The position numbers and the translations under genes were made by a program. This document shows, piece after piece, positions 17,376 through 24,808 of a stretch of 33,265 nucleotides of DNA. Below the pieces are notes generated by a model. That model saw nothing but the letters and a program-made list of their open reading frames with translations. It searched no databases and was not told the DNA's origin. The stretch's first letter is position 1; every line of letters starts with the position of its first letter. The DNA comes from Streptosporangiaceae bacterium. Its GTDB lineage: Bacteria; Actinomycetota; Actinomycetes; Streptosporangiales; Streptosporangiaceae. The stretch is from positions 1 to 33,265 of the forward strand of contig JAFARZ010000273.1 of NCBI GenBank assembly GCA_019245115.1, written 5' to 3'.

Positions 17376-17407
17376 AGCAAGCAAGTTTACCCGCCGGGGA
17401 AGCCGCG

Positions 17408-18010
17408 CTAGTTGAGAGTCGGGTCCTCCGGATAGGTGGCCACATAGGCCAATTCGCCACCTTGACGGCGAAGGACGGTGGGCCACAGGCGGGTGGGCTC
17501 GGCGGAGAAGGCGTCCGCGGGCTCGGCGGGCAGCACGTACCACGCCCCTTCGTCGATCTCGCCCTGGAGCTGCCCCGCACCCCAGCCGGCGTAGCCGGCG
17601 TACACCCGCAGCCGGGCGATCGCCGGAGCGAGCAGGCCGGGCGGCGCGTCCAGGTCGACCAGGCCGAGCCGGGACATCTTCGGCGGCCCGCCATCCAGTG
17701 GATGCCAGCCGACCGGTTCGTCGGTGCCCGGCACCAGGGCGAGCGCGAGCGCGCTGTTCGGCGCGACCGGGCCGCCGCTGAACACCACCGAAGGATCGGT
17801 GGCCAGCTCTGTCCACGGCTCGAGGACCTGACCGACCGGAACCTCCGTCGGGCGGTTCAGCACCACGCCGAGTGTGCCCTGCTCCTCCTCGTGCTCGACG
17901 ATAAGGACGACGGTACGGCGGAAGTTCGGGTCGCCAAGGACCGGAGTCGCGACGAGCAGACGTCCCGCCGTGGCGCCATATACCTCGGGCCCAGATGCCG
18001 TTTCGTCCAT
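17408..18010 (-). CDS. YqgE/AlgH family protein (UPF0301)
   Basis: A 200-residue protein with the family pattern: GRLLVATPVLGDPNFRRTVVLI, EEEQGTLGVVLNRPTE, VFSGGPVAPN, RVYAGYAGWGAGQLQGEI and WYVLPAEPADAF. ATG 18010 is the natural start; upstream codons belong to shadow sequence over the malic enzyme gene. The molecular function of YqgE/AlgH is unsettled. It lies 7 bases after the malic enzyme stop, so the two may be cotranscribed. Confidence 0.92.
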   Translation of the reverse strand: MDETASGPEVYGATAGRLLVATPVLGDPNFRRTVVLIVEHEEEQGTLGVVLNRPTEVPVGQVLEPWTELATDPSVVFSGGPVAPNSALALALVPGTDEPVGWHPLDGGPPKMSRLGLVDLDAPPGLLAPAIARLRVYAGYAGWGAGQLQGEIDEGAWYVLPAEPADAFSAEPTRLWPTVLRRQGGELAYVATYPEDPTLN

Positions 18011-18017
18011 ACGTCTA

Positions 18018-19421
18018 TCATCGGTCAGCTTGCTGAGTCGCCGCGTCGCGGACGGCGGCCGCGACCGAGGACGTGACGTCGGGATGGAACACGGACGGGA
18101 CGATGTAGTGCGGCCCGAGCTCGTCCGGGGACACCACATCGGCGAGCGCGCTGGCCGCGGCGATCAGCATGCCATCGGTGATGTTGCGGCTCTGCGCGTC
18201 GAGCAGCCCGCGGAACACACCGGGGAACGCCAGCACGTTGTTGATCTGGTTCGGATAGTCGCTGCGGCCGGTGGCGACCACCGCGGCGTGCTCCATCGCG
18301 GCGTCGGGATCGACCTCGGGATCGGGATTGGCCAGGGCGAACACGATCGCGTTCCCGGCCATCTGGGCGATGTCGCCGCCGGTCAAGATACCCGGTGCGG
18401 ACAGGCCGATGAAGACATCGGCACCGGTGAGCGCGCCCTTGAGGTCCCCGGCGTAGCCGCCGTGGTTGGTATTCTCCGCGATCCAGCGCAGGCTGGAGTC
18501 CATGCCGGGGCGGTTTTCGTACACGGCGCCCTTGTCGTCGGCGACGATGACGTTCTGCGCGGTGGCGCCCGCGCCCAGCAGGAGCTTGAGCACGGCGGTG
18601 CCGGCGGCTCCCGCGCCCGCCATGGCGATTTTCACCTCGGGCAGCTTCTTGCCCACGACGCGCAGCGCGTTGGTCAGCGCGGCCATCACCACGATCGCGG
18701 TGCCGTGCTGGTCGTCGTGGAATACCGGGATGTCGAGCAGGTCGCGCAGCCTGCGTTCCACCTCGAAGCAGCGCGGCGCGCTGATGTCCTCCAGATTGAT
18801 ACCGCCGAAGCCGGGCGCGATCGCCTTCACGGTCCTGACGATCTCGTCGGTGTCCTGGGTGTCCAGGCAGATCGGCCAGGCATCGATGTCGGCGAACCGC
18901 TTGAACAGGGCGGCCTTGCCCTCCATCACCGGCAGCGCGGCGTACGGCCCGATGTTGCCCAGGCCCAGCACGGCCGAGCCGTCGGTCACCACCGCTACCG
19001 AGTTCCGCTTGATGGTCAGCCGCCGGGCATCGTCGGGGTTGGCCGCGATGGCCATGGCGACCCGGCCCACCCCGGGGGTGTACGCCATCGACAGGTCGTC
19101 CCGGTTTCGCAGCGGCACCTTCGAGCTCATCTCGATCTTGCCGCCCAGATGCAGCAGGAAGGTGCGGTCACTGACCTTGTGGACTCGCACGCCGGTGATC
19201 GCGGTCAGCGCGGCGACGATCGCCTCGGCATGCGCCGTGTCCCGGGCCGCGCAGGTGACGTCTACCCTCAGCTTGCCGGCGCCGCCGGCCGTTACGTCGA
19301 GGGCGGTGACCACTCCGCCGGCCTGCTCCACTGCACGCGTGATCTCACTGACCGCACGACCTTTCGAGGCCACCTCAAGCCGCACGGTTATGGAATACGA
19401 GACGCTGGGCGCCATCGTCAC
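18018..19421 (-). CDS. NAD(P)-dependent malic enzyme with N-terminal ACT domain
   Basis: A 467-residue enzyme that oxidatively decarboxylates malate to pyruvate. Residues 1-80 form an ACT regulatory domain ([20 protein letters not shown]) of the kind that binds small effectors. The catalytic part shows [40 protein letters not shown] and [11 protein letters not shown], and the dinucleotide fold starts at [20 protein letters not shown] 19421 has AAGGGGA 8 bases upstream and is preferred over ATG 19415. It is divergent from the MarR gene with about 60 bases between the starts. Cofactor preference cannot be told. Confidence 0.94.
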   Translation of the reverse strand: MTMAPSVSYSITVRLEVASKGRAVSEITRAVEQAGGVVTALDVTAGGAGKLRVDVTCAARDTAHAEAIVAALTAITGVRVHKVSDRTFLLHLGGKIEMSSKVPLRNRDDLSMAYTPGVGRVAMAIAANPDDARRLTIKRNSVAVVTDGSAVLGLGNIGPYAALPVMEGKAALFKRFADIDAWPICLDTQDTDEIVRTVKAIAPGFGGINLEDISAPRCFEVERRLRDLLDIPVFHDDQHGTAIVVMAALTNALRVVGKKLPEVKIAMAGAGAAGTAVLKLLLGAGATAQNVIVADDKGAVYENRPGMDSSLRWIAENTNHGGYAGDLKGALTGADVFIGLSAPGILTGGDIAQMAGNAIVFALANPDPEVDPDAAMEHAAVVATGRSDYPNQINNVLAFPGVFRGLLDAQSRNITDGMLIAAASALADVVSPDELGPHYIVPSVFHPDVTSSVAAAVRDAATQQADR

Positions 19422-20308
19422 GTCGGTTCCCCTTTCCGCTGGACTCCAGGGTAAGGCTCGTCAGCACATACGCTTATAGAGTGAGTGCGGAAACTCCGGC
19501 GACGATGGAGCGGGTCTCGCTCGACGCGAAGGCAGAGGCCGACGGGACGCTCCCCGCTGGCGTGCCCATGGGCGGCGGCCCTGTGGTCGACGTCACACGC
19601 TTGCGCGTCGCGCTGGCCCGGTTGTCCCGTCGGCTGCGCCGACACGAAGTTGCGGGGCTGACGCCCACCCAGTTGGCAGCGCTCGCCACCGTCGAGCGAT
19701 CCGGGCCGATGCGGCTCGGCGACCTGGCCGCGGCCGAGGGCATCGCACCTTCCACGCTCACCCGCCTGGTGACGGCGCTGGAAGAAAGCGGTTATGTGCG
19801 GCGTTGCGCGGATCCCAGCGATGCCCGCGCGTCGACGCTGGCCATCACCCCGAGCGGCCACGAGACACTGGAACGAATCCGCGGCGAGAGCACGCTGGTA
19901 CTGGCGCAGAGCCTGCGCAAGCTCACTCCGGCGCAACGCTCCGCCCTGGCGGCGGCCCTGCCGGTGCTCGAGCAGCTGGCCGAGGTTCCGCCGACCGAAT
20001 ACCGCTAACTCGCGGTCGGCGAGGCGGCGAGCGAGTTCATCTCGCTCGGCGGTGACCTGAGCGAGCTCGTGTTCCAGCGCGATGATGCGGCGGATGGCCG
20101 GCAGCGTCATGCCTTCGTCCGCCATGGACACGACCTGCTGGATCACCCGGATCTCGAGTCGCGAGTAGCGGCGCTGGCTGCCAGCCGAGCGCCGCGGCGA
20201 AACGACACGAAGCTTGTCGCAGCGGCGCAGGAACGCCTGCTTGACCGCGAGTAGCTCAGCTACCTGCCCGACCGTGTAAAGCGGCGTGTTCTCGTCGTCC
20301 AGGTTCAT
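19418..20308 (-). CDS. MerR-family regulator, HspR-like, frame runs antisense through the MarR gene
   Basis: The first ~95 residues are a MerR-type winged helix: [20 protein letters not shown], then [20 protein letters not shown] and [20 protein letters not shown], followed by a short coiled coil. The GxQRRYS-type wing and [11 protein letters not shown] resemble HspR, the repressor of heat-shock genes, and an Hsp20 remnant lies 200 bases upstream. No stop follows the coiled coil; the frame continues about 200 residues antisense to the whole MarR gene, giving 296 residues where 100-150 is usual. ATG 20308 is the chosen start; the upstream start at 20335 lies in repeat DNA. The true end is uncertain. 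Confidence 0.65.
   Translation of the reverse strand: MNLDDENTPLYTVGQVAELLAVKQAFLRRCDKLRVVSPRRSAGSQRRYSRLEIRVIQQVVSMADEGMTLPAIRRIIALEHELAQVTAERDELARRLADRELAVFGRRNLGQLLEHRQGRRQGGALRRSELAQALRQYQRALAADSFQCLVAARGDGQRRRAGIAGIRATPHITAFFQRRHQAGERGRCDALGRGQVAEPHRPGSLDGGERCQLGGRQPRNFVSAQPTGQPGQRDAQACDVDHRAAAHGHASGERPVGLCLRVERDPLHRRRSFRTHSISVCADEPYPGVQRKGEPT
19481..20008 (+). CDS. MarR-family transcriptional regulator
   Basis: A 175-residue winged-helix regulator. After a non-conserved N-terminal 35 residues come [31 protein letters not shown], the recognition region [25 protein letters not shown] and the wing [23 protein letters not shown], all canonical MarR. GTG 19481 or ATG 19505 could be the start. 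It is divergent from the malic enzyme and convergent with the MerR-like gene, whose frame covers it entirely on the other strand. Ligand and target are unknown; self-regulation or control of the malic enzyme is possible from position. Confidence 0.88.
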   Translation: MSAETPATMERVSLDAKAEADGTLPAGVPMGGGPVVDVTRLRVALARLSRRLRRHEVAGLTPTQLAALATVERSGPMRLGDLAAAEGIAPSTLTRLVTALEESGYVRRCADPSDARASTLAITPSGHETLERIRGESTLVLAQSLRKLTPAQRSALAAALPVLEQLAEVPPTEYR

Positions 20309-20316
20309 GGCGTCTG

Positions 20317-20501
20317 TGTTTCCCGGGGGGTTCAAACCAACCGGACCCCCCTCCTGCGACGCTGTGTTTATCCCGGGGGGTAAACACCAACCCCCCGGAC
20401 CCCCCTCCTGCGACGCTTCTCGCCGTTAGTTTCGCCTGGCCGGAAGGCCCGTAGGGCCTTCACAGCCAGGCGACCGCGAAGCTCGCTGGCGCTCGCCGCG
20501 G
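20317..20501 (+). repeat. Composite dispersed repeat, copy B
   Basis: This matches copy A (5575-5727) in the same orientation. The first module (TCCCGGGGGG, A-rich loop, CCGG, CCCCCTCCTGCGACGC) occurs twice in tandem here, at about 20319-20362 and 20367-20416. The hairpin GAAGGCCC-GTA-GGGCCTTC (around 20442-20460) replaces the GGAGGACCC hairpin of copy A with different but still paired bases. The tail GCGACCGCGAAGCTCGCTGG is shared. The copy ends one base before the stop codon of the Hsp20 remnant. Confidence 0.8.
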
Positions 20502-20502
20502 T

Positions 20503-20640
20503 TTAGCTGGCCAGTTCCTTGGCGGCGTTGAATTGGCCTGGGCCTCCGGCCGCGGCGTCCGCGGCGCGGATCTCGACCTTGCGCGGCTTGGCCTGCTCGG
20601 CCACCGGGATGGTCACCTCGAGAACGCCATTGGCGTAGGA
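20503..20640 (-). pseudogene. C-terminal remnant of an Hsp20/alpha-crystallin gene
   Basis: Reading minus strand from 20640, the frame gives SYANGVLEVTIPVAEQAKPRK, then VEIRAADAAAGG and ends KELAS with TAA at 20503-20505. The ANGVLEVTIPV and AKPRKVEI pieces are the last strands of a small heat-shock protein. The rest of the alpha-crystallin domain is missing: upstream of 20640 the frame turns into unrelated sequence and then the end of the thioredoxin-like gene. There is no start codon context. It is best read as the 3' end of a deleted hsp20 gene. A HspR-like regulator lies just beyond the repeat. Confidence 0.75.
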
Positions 20641-20671
20641 GAACCACCGTCGTTCGGGATGATAGAGGGTT

Positions 20672-21661
20672 TTAGAACAGTAGGGCGGACAGCGCTGCGC
20701 GGGCTTTGCTCACGCGCGGGTCGCGCGGCGGGTAGATGTCGAACAGCCCGACCAGGTGGGCCCGTGCTTTCTCGCGGTCCTCGCCTGATGTCCGGCGCAC
20801 GACGCCGAGCAGCCGGTCGAAGGCCTCGTCGATCCGGCCCGAGGCCATGTCGATGTCGGCCACCCTGCTCTGGGCTTCGGGATCCGACGGGTGCTCGGCC
20901 GCGTCCCGGCGGACCTTCGCCTCGTCGTAGGAGTTCACCCGCCGGATCAGGTTCACCTGGGCCAGCCCGGTCTTCGCGACCGGGTCGGCCGGCGCCCTCG
21001 CGAGTTCGGCCTCGAACACCCGGGCCGCTGCGTCGAAGTCGCCGCGCTCCATGGCGTCACGTGCCTCGGCGTACGCGGGCGGCAGGCCACCCGCGGCCGC
21101 CTGTGGTCCGACGCCAGCGGGAGACCGCGCGGCCTCATCGTCAGCAGCGTCCTCTGCGCCGTCCCCGCCGTCTCCGCCAGCGGCGCTCAGGCCCATTTTC
21201 GCCGCGACGCCCATGACCTGGCTGATCCACTGGCGTACCTGCGCCTCGGGCAGCGCGCCGAGGAACCCGTCGACCAGCTGGCCGCCGATCACCGCGACCA
21301 CCATCGGGATACTCTGCACCTGTAGCGCCGCGCTGAGCTGCGGGTTGGCGTCCACGTCCACCTTGGCGAGGATCCACTGACCATCGGCCTCTACGGCAAG
21401 CTTCTCGAGCACCGGGCTGAGCTGCTTGCACGGTCCGCACCATTCGGCCCAGAGGTCCATGATCACTGGTGTGGTACGAGACCGCTCGACCACATCGGTG
21501 TTGAACGTCTGCTCTGTCACATCGATGACGACGCCGCCATTACCCACGCCCGGGTCGGTATCGGCGTTGCCGGATTGAGCCGCCTGCTGCCTGCGTTGCG
21601 CGGCAGCCTGCCGCGCGCCCAGATCGACGGCGCCGTAAAGCGAAAAGTCCCGCGGTTGCAT
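20672..21661 (-). CDS. CnoX/YbbN-like thioredoxin-TPR co-chaperone
   Basis: A 329-residue protein with a thioredoxin domain (about 45-150) holding an intact WCGPC site (C75, C78), cis-proline region SIPMVVAVIGG, a low-complexity Gly/Asp/Ala linker (about 165-200) and C-terminal TPR-like helices (DFDAAARVFEAELARAPADP, and others) to residue 329. This is the YbbN/CnoX plan; in proteobacteria it protects clients from over-oxidation and hands them to chaperones. The two-cysteine active site suggests reductase activity is possible. ATG 21661 (MQPRDFSLYG) has GGATGGAG upstream. It lies beside the heat-shock remnants, which fits a protein-quality role. Confidence 0.9.
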   Translation of the reverse strand: MQPRDFSLYGAVDLGARQAAAQRRQQAAQSGNADTDPGVGNGGVVIDVTEQTFNTDVVERSRTTPVIMDLWAEWCGPCKQLSPVLEKLAVEADGQWILAKVDVDANPQLSAALQVQSIPMVVAVIGGQLVDGFLGALPEAQVRQWISQVMGVAAKMGLSAAGGDGGDGAEDAADDEAARSPAGVGPQAAAGGLPPAYAEARDAMERGDFDAAARVFEAELARAPADPVAKTGLAQVNLIRRVNSYDEAKVRRDAAEHPSDPEAQSRVADIDMASGRIDEAFDRLLGVVRRTSGEDREKARAHLVGLFDIYPPRDPRVSKARAALSALLF

Positions 21662-21746
21662 ATCTCCATCCTGCCGCATACATATTGCTGCCCGGCCCGG
21701 CACCCGCCGGCACGGGGTCTTCTGCAGTCATAGCAATCCGCCACCC

Positions 21747-21767
21747 GGTAGCATTCCTTGTGCTACC
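21747..21767. promoter_or_regulatory. Inverted repeat, probable operator of the toxin-antitoxin pair
   Basis: GGTAGCA (21747-21753) and TGCTACC (21761-21767) are exact inverted arms with a 7-base spacer, ending 9 bases before the antitoxin ATG. Phd/VapB antitoxins commonly bind such repeats to repress their own operon, so this is the natural autoregulatory site. The lack of a ribosome-binding site before the ATG suggests a short or absent leader. Confidence 0.5.
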
Positions 21768-21776
21768 GTGGCCGCC

Positions 21777-22124
21777 ATGAGTAACGCCCCGGGGGATGAG
21801 CCAGATTGGGACGAGACGGACGGTCAGCCGGCCCGGCGGTCCGCGGTCACGCAGATCGGGATCAGGGAACTGCGTCAGCACGCGAGCATCTATGTCGATC
21901 TCGCCGAGAAGGGCTACACGGTCGACATCACCAATCGCGGCCGGCTGGTCGCCCAGCTCATCCCGGCCAAGGAGCTCGACAGCCCGCTTGAGCGATGGAT
22001 CGCGGCCGGCCTCATCGAGCCAGCCGAAGAACCGGGTGGCGTGGCGGATATCGAGCCATACCCGTCGGCAGGCGGGCCGGCCGCCAGCGAGGTCCTGCGG
22101 CAGCGGCGCGAGGAGGAGCGGTGA
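21777..22124 (+). CDS. Phd/YefM-type antitoxin (VapB role)
   Basis: A 115-residue protein whose core TQIGIRELRQHASIYVDLAEKGYTVDITNRGRLVAQLIP is the Phd/YefM DNA-binding and dimerisation domain. The C-terminal half (ERWIAAGLIEP to RQRREEER) is charged and would wrap the toxin. ATG 21777 is chosen; an in-frame GTG lies at 21768. The stop overlaps the toxin GTG by four bases (GTGA), the usual coupling that keeps antitoxin in excess. Confidence 0.9.
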   Translation: MSNAPGDEPDWDETDGQPARRSAVTQIGIRELRQHASIYVDLAEKGYTVDITNRGRLVAQLIPAKELDSPLERWIAAGLIEPAEEPGGVADIEPYPSAGGPAASEVLRQRREEER

Positions 22125-22513
22125 TCTACCTCGATTCCTCGGCGCTCGTGAAGCTGGCCCTCACCGAGCCGGAGTCGGCGGCGCTGATGCGATGGCTGGC
22201 AGAACGCGCTGACCAGCCGCTGGTATCCAGCGTGCTGCACCGGTCGGAGGTGCCCCGTGCCGTCTGGCTGGCCGAGCCTGGTGCGCTGCCCCGTAGCTAC
22301 CGGGTCATCAGGCGCATCGGGCGGGTCGCCCTGACCCCCGACGTGCTGGAGGGCGCCGCCACCGCGCCGCCCAAGTCGCTGCACACGACGCACGCCATTC
22401 ACCTGGCGTCCGCCTTGGCCCTCAAGCGGGATCTCACCGCGTTCGTGGCCTACGACCAGCGCTTGCTGGCCGCCGCCAAGGACGCGGGCCTGCCGGTGGC
22501 CAGCCCCGCCTAG
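22121..22513 (+). CDS. VapC-type PIN-domain toxin with an altered acidic residue
   Basis: A 130-residue PIN nuclease that would cut RNA (tRNA or rRNA in known VapCs). GTG 22121 is preceded by GAGGAG. D5 (MIYLDSSALVKL), E43 (RSEVPRAV) and D112 (FVAYDQRLL) occupy normal acidic positions. At the third site the usual LDAIHLA-type motif reads TTHAIHLASA, so H91 replaces the conserved aspartate. This may weaken metal binding, or histidine may serve as a ligand. The partner antitoxin is directly upstream. Confidence 0.9.
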   Translation: MIYLDSSALVKLALTEPESAALMRWLAERADQPLVSSVLHRSEVPRAVWLAEPGALPRSYRVIRRIGRVALTPDVLEGAATAPPKSLHTTHAIHLASALALKRDLTAFVAYDQRLLAAAKDAGLPVASPA

Positions 22514-22537
22514 CGCCTGCCGACGGCCAGCGTCGCT

Positions 22538-24286
22538 TTAAAACGCCGGGGGTTCCCTGTAGTCGCCCCACTCGTCGCGCAGGGCGCCACAGATCTCGCC
22601 GAGTGTGGCTTCGGCACGAGCGGCCGCCAGCATCGGCGGTATCAGGTTCTCGTCGGTGCGCGCCGCCGCGGTCAGGCCGGCGAGCGCCGCCTGCACCGCG
22701 GCCTGGTCGCGTTCCTTGCGGCGCTCCGTCAGCAGGGCCACCTGCTCGCGCTCCACCTCCGGGCTGATCCGCAGGATCTCGAGCGGCCGCGCGACGGTGC
22801 CAGTGTGGCAGTTGACCCCGACGATCTTCTTCTCGCCCTTCTCCAGCTGCCGCTGGTACGCGAAGCTCGCTTCGGCGATCTCCCGGGTGAACCAGCCGTC
22901 CTCGATACCGCGCAGGATCCCGCCCGTCATCGAGTCGTCCGGGCTCATCTGGCGGATCCTGGCGAAGATCGCCTCCGCCTCGGCATCGATCCGGTCGGTG
23001 AGCGCCTCGACGTACCATGAGCCGCCCAGCGGATCGGCGACGTTGACGACGCCGGACTCCTCCATGATCACCTGCTGGGTACGCAGCGCCGTCTCCGCCG
23101 CGGCCTCGCCGGGCAGCGCGAGTACCTCGTCGAGCGCGTTGGTGTGTAGCGAGTTGGTGCCGCCGAGCACCGCGGCGAGCGCCTCGACCGCGGTGCGGAC
23201 CACGTTGTTCCCCGGTTGCTGTGCGGTGAGCGAGACGCCGGCCGTCTGGGTGTGGAACCGCAGCCACTGAGCGCGCTCGGTCTTCGCGCCGTAGACGTCT
23301 CGCAGCCAGCGGGCCCAGATCCGCCGAGCGGCGCGGAACTTCGCGATCTCTTCGAAGAAGTCGATGTGTGCGTCGAAAAAGAACGACAGACCCGGCGCGA
23401 ACTGATCCACATCCATGCCGCGCGACTGGCCAAGCTCCACGTACCCGAAGCCGTCCGCCAGCGTGAAGGCAAGCTCCTGCGCGGCGGTCGCCCCGGCTTC
23501 CCTGATGTGATAGCCAGACACCGAAAGCGGCTTGTACCTCGGGACGTTCCGCGCGCAGTACTCCATCAGGTCGCCGATCAACCGCAGGTGCGGATTCGGC
23601 GCGAACAGCCATTCCTTCTGGGCGATGTACTCCTTGAAGATGTCGGTCTGGAGGGTGCCGTCAAGGACGTTGAGCGCGGCGCCCTGCCGTTCGGCCGCGA
23701 CCAGGTACATGCAGAAGATCGGGACCGCGGGGCCGCTGATCGTCATCGACGTGGTGACATCCGCCAGCGAGATGTCCTCGAAGAGCACGTCCATGTCGGC
23801 CGCGGAGTCGATCGCCACGCCGCAGTGCCCCACCTCACCGAGCGCGCGCGGATCGTCGGAGTCGCGGCCCATCAGCGTCGGCATGTCAAACGCCACGGAC
23901 AGTCCCGCACCCCCGGCTCCCAGCAGCATCTTGTACCGCTCGTTGGTCTGGCGCGCGTTGCCGAAGCCGGAGAACTGACGGATCGTCCACGGCTTGCCCC
24001 GGTAGCCGGTGGCGTACAGGCCGCGGGTGAACGGGAACTCCCCCGGCCAGCCGATCCGCTCCATGTCCGGGACCACGGCCCCGGGCGGCGGTCCGTAGAC
24101 CGGATCGACCTCGAGGCCGGACAGCGTAGTGAAATCCGCGTCCCGCTTGGCGGCCTTGTCGTACCTGGCCTGCCACCGCCGCCCGCCCGTCTCGATGTCG
24201 CCCATGCCACCGTCGCCGTCGCCATCCCCATCGCCATCGCCATCGCGTGAATCGCGGTCGCCGCCCTTGCCGACCCGATCGCCCAT
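22538..24286 (-). CDS. B12-dependent acyl-CoA mutase large subunit (methylmalonyl/isobutyryl-CoA mutase type)
   Basis: A 582-residue TIM-barrel subunit. Landmarks are [71 protein letters not shown], the [18 protein letters not shown] stretch and a C-terminal [15 protein letters not shown]. The DxHxxG cobalamin-binding domain is absent, so it needs a separate small subunit, not present here. The QTDIFKEY region has the features of IcmA-like rather than methylmalonyl-specific enzymes, so isobutyryl-CoA mutase or another acyl-CoA mutase is possible. The N-terminus carries a D-G repeat from a hexanucleotide array. ATG 24286 has GGGAGG 7 bases upstream, so that stretch is translated. Confidence 0.9.
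   Translation of the reverse strand: MGDRVGKGGDRDSRDGDGDGDGDGDGGMGDIETGGRRWQARYDKAAKRDADFTTLSGLEVDPVYGPPPGAVVPDMERIGWPGEFPFTRGLYATGYRGKPWTIRQFSGFGNARQTNERYKMLLGAGGAGLSVAFDMPTLMGRDSDDPRALGEVGHCGVAIDSAADMDVLFEDISLADVTTSMTISGPAVPIFCMYLVAAERQGAALNVLDGTLQTDIFKEYIAQKEWLFAPNPHLRLIGDLMEYCARNVPRYKPLSVSGYHIREAGATAAQELAFTLADGFGYVELGQSRGMDVDQFAPGLSFFFDAHIDFFEEIAKFRAARRIWARWLRDVYGAKTERAQWLRFHTQTAGVSLTAQQPGNNVVRTAVEALAAVLGGTNSLHTNALDEVLALPGEAAAETALRTQQVIMEESGVVNVADPLGGSWYVEALTDRIDAEAEAIFARIRQMSPDDSMTGGILRGIEDGWFTREIAEASFAYQRQLEKGEKKIVGVNCHTGTVARPLEILRISPEVEREQVALLTERRKERDQAAVQAALAGLTAAARTDENLIPPMLAAARAEATLGEICGALRDEWGDYREPPAF
24211..24247. repeat. Hexanucleotide microsatellite inside the mutase N-terminus
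   Basis: Consecutive GCCATC-type hexamers (with GCCGTC and CCCATC variants) encode the D-G repeat of residues about 14-27 of the mutase. Unit length is a multiple of three, so slippage would change only repeat number and keep the frame. Confidence 0.75.
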
Positions 24287-24302
24287 GATCCGCCTCCCGA
24301 TT

Positions 24303-24320
24303 TAGTAGGACGTCCTACTA
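24303..24320. promoter_or_regulatory. Perfect 18-bp palindrome before the acyl-CoA mutase gene
   Basis: TAGTAGGACGTCCTACTA is exactly self-complementary and lies 17 bases upstream of the mutase ATG, where a repressor would block transcription or initiation. The length and symmetry suit a TetR-family dimer; such regulators often control acyl-CoA genes. No TetR gene is in the window. Confidence 0.6.
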
Positions 24321-24370
24321 TCTCCGTCCAGTCTAACCGCATCGCCGCATCCGCGGTCGCTTCCCGCTCG

Positions 24371-24532
24371 AGCCGGCCAACCCCTTGAATGCCACATGGG
24401 TATGGCTCCCTTGAAGTGACAGCCAGGTGCTGCTCCCTGGCCAGCGGCACCGATGGCGCCATTGGGCACGCTCTATAGCGCTACTGATCGGTTTGAGCGG
24501 CACCGATGGCACCATCGGCATGCTGCTCACTC
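24371..24532 (-). repeat. Dispersed structured repeat, copy 2 (inverted relative to copy 1)
   Basis: The reverse complement aligns with bases 1-167 from GAGTGrGCAaCATGCC to GGGTTGGyCGGCT. Hairpin cores CCGATGG-CA-CCATCGG (around 24503-24518) and CCGATGG-CG-CCATTGG (around 24450-24465) correspond to those of copy 1, with differences that mostly preserve pairing. Confidence 0.8.
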
Positions 24533-24605
24533 GGAGGAGCCGCGCCCATGTCACATTCACTGGCACCTGACCCCGTGGCTGTGACATCGACGGGGTTGGG
24601 TCTTC
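24533..24605 (+). repeat. Partial end of the same repeat in opposite orientation
   Basis: GGAGCCGCGCCCATGTCACATTCA-like sequence followed, after a ~35-base insert, by CGGGGTTGGGTCTTCT resembles bases about 129-167 of copy 1 (GGAGCCACACCCATGTGACT, then GGGGTTGGTCGGCT). With the opposite end at 24371 this would give a ~235-bp unit with inverted ends. The similarity is weaker than between the main copies. Confidence 0.45.
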
Positions 24606-24754
24606 TCGCCGGATGCGACCACCCCCCGGCCCGTTCCTTCCCGGCCGACTAACACAACACTTGTTCATGTGGCGGAACGCCCATCTCGCGTCCGTTAGGT
24701 ACCTTTTGCGGTAGCTATTCAGGTAGCGTCAGCGCTCGGATTCGGATCCCTGTT

Positions 24755-24808
24755 CGGATGGATGTGGCAGCCACCCTGTTATAACCGGGTGGCTGCCACA
24801 TCCATCCG
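24755..24808. repeat. 54-bp palindrome with one mismatched pair
   Basis: The arms 24755-24776 and 24787-24808 (22 bases, beginning CGGATGGATG and ending CATCCATCCG) are exact reverse complements. The 10-base centre contains GTTATAAC, also self-complementary around the same axis; only 24777/24786 fail to pair. It lies in non-coding DNA far from any gene start. Confidence 0.75.
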
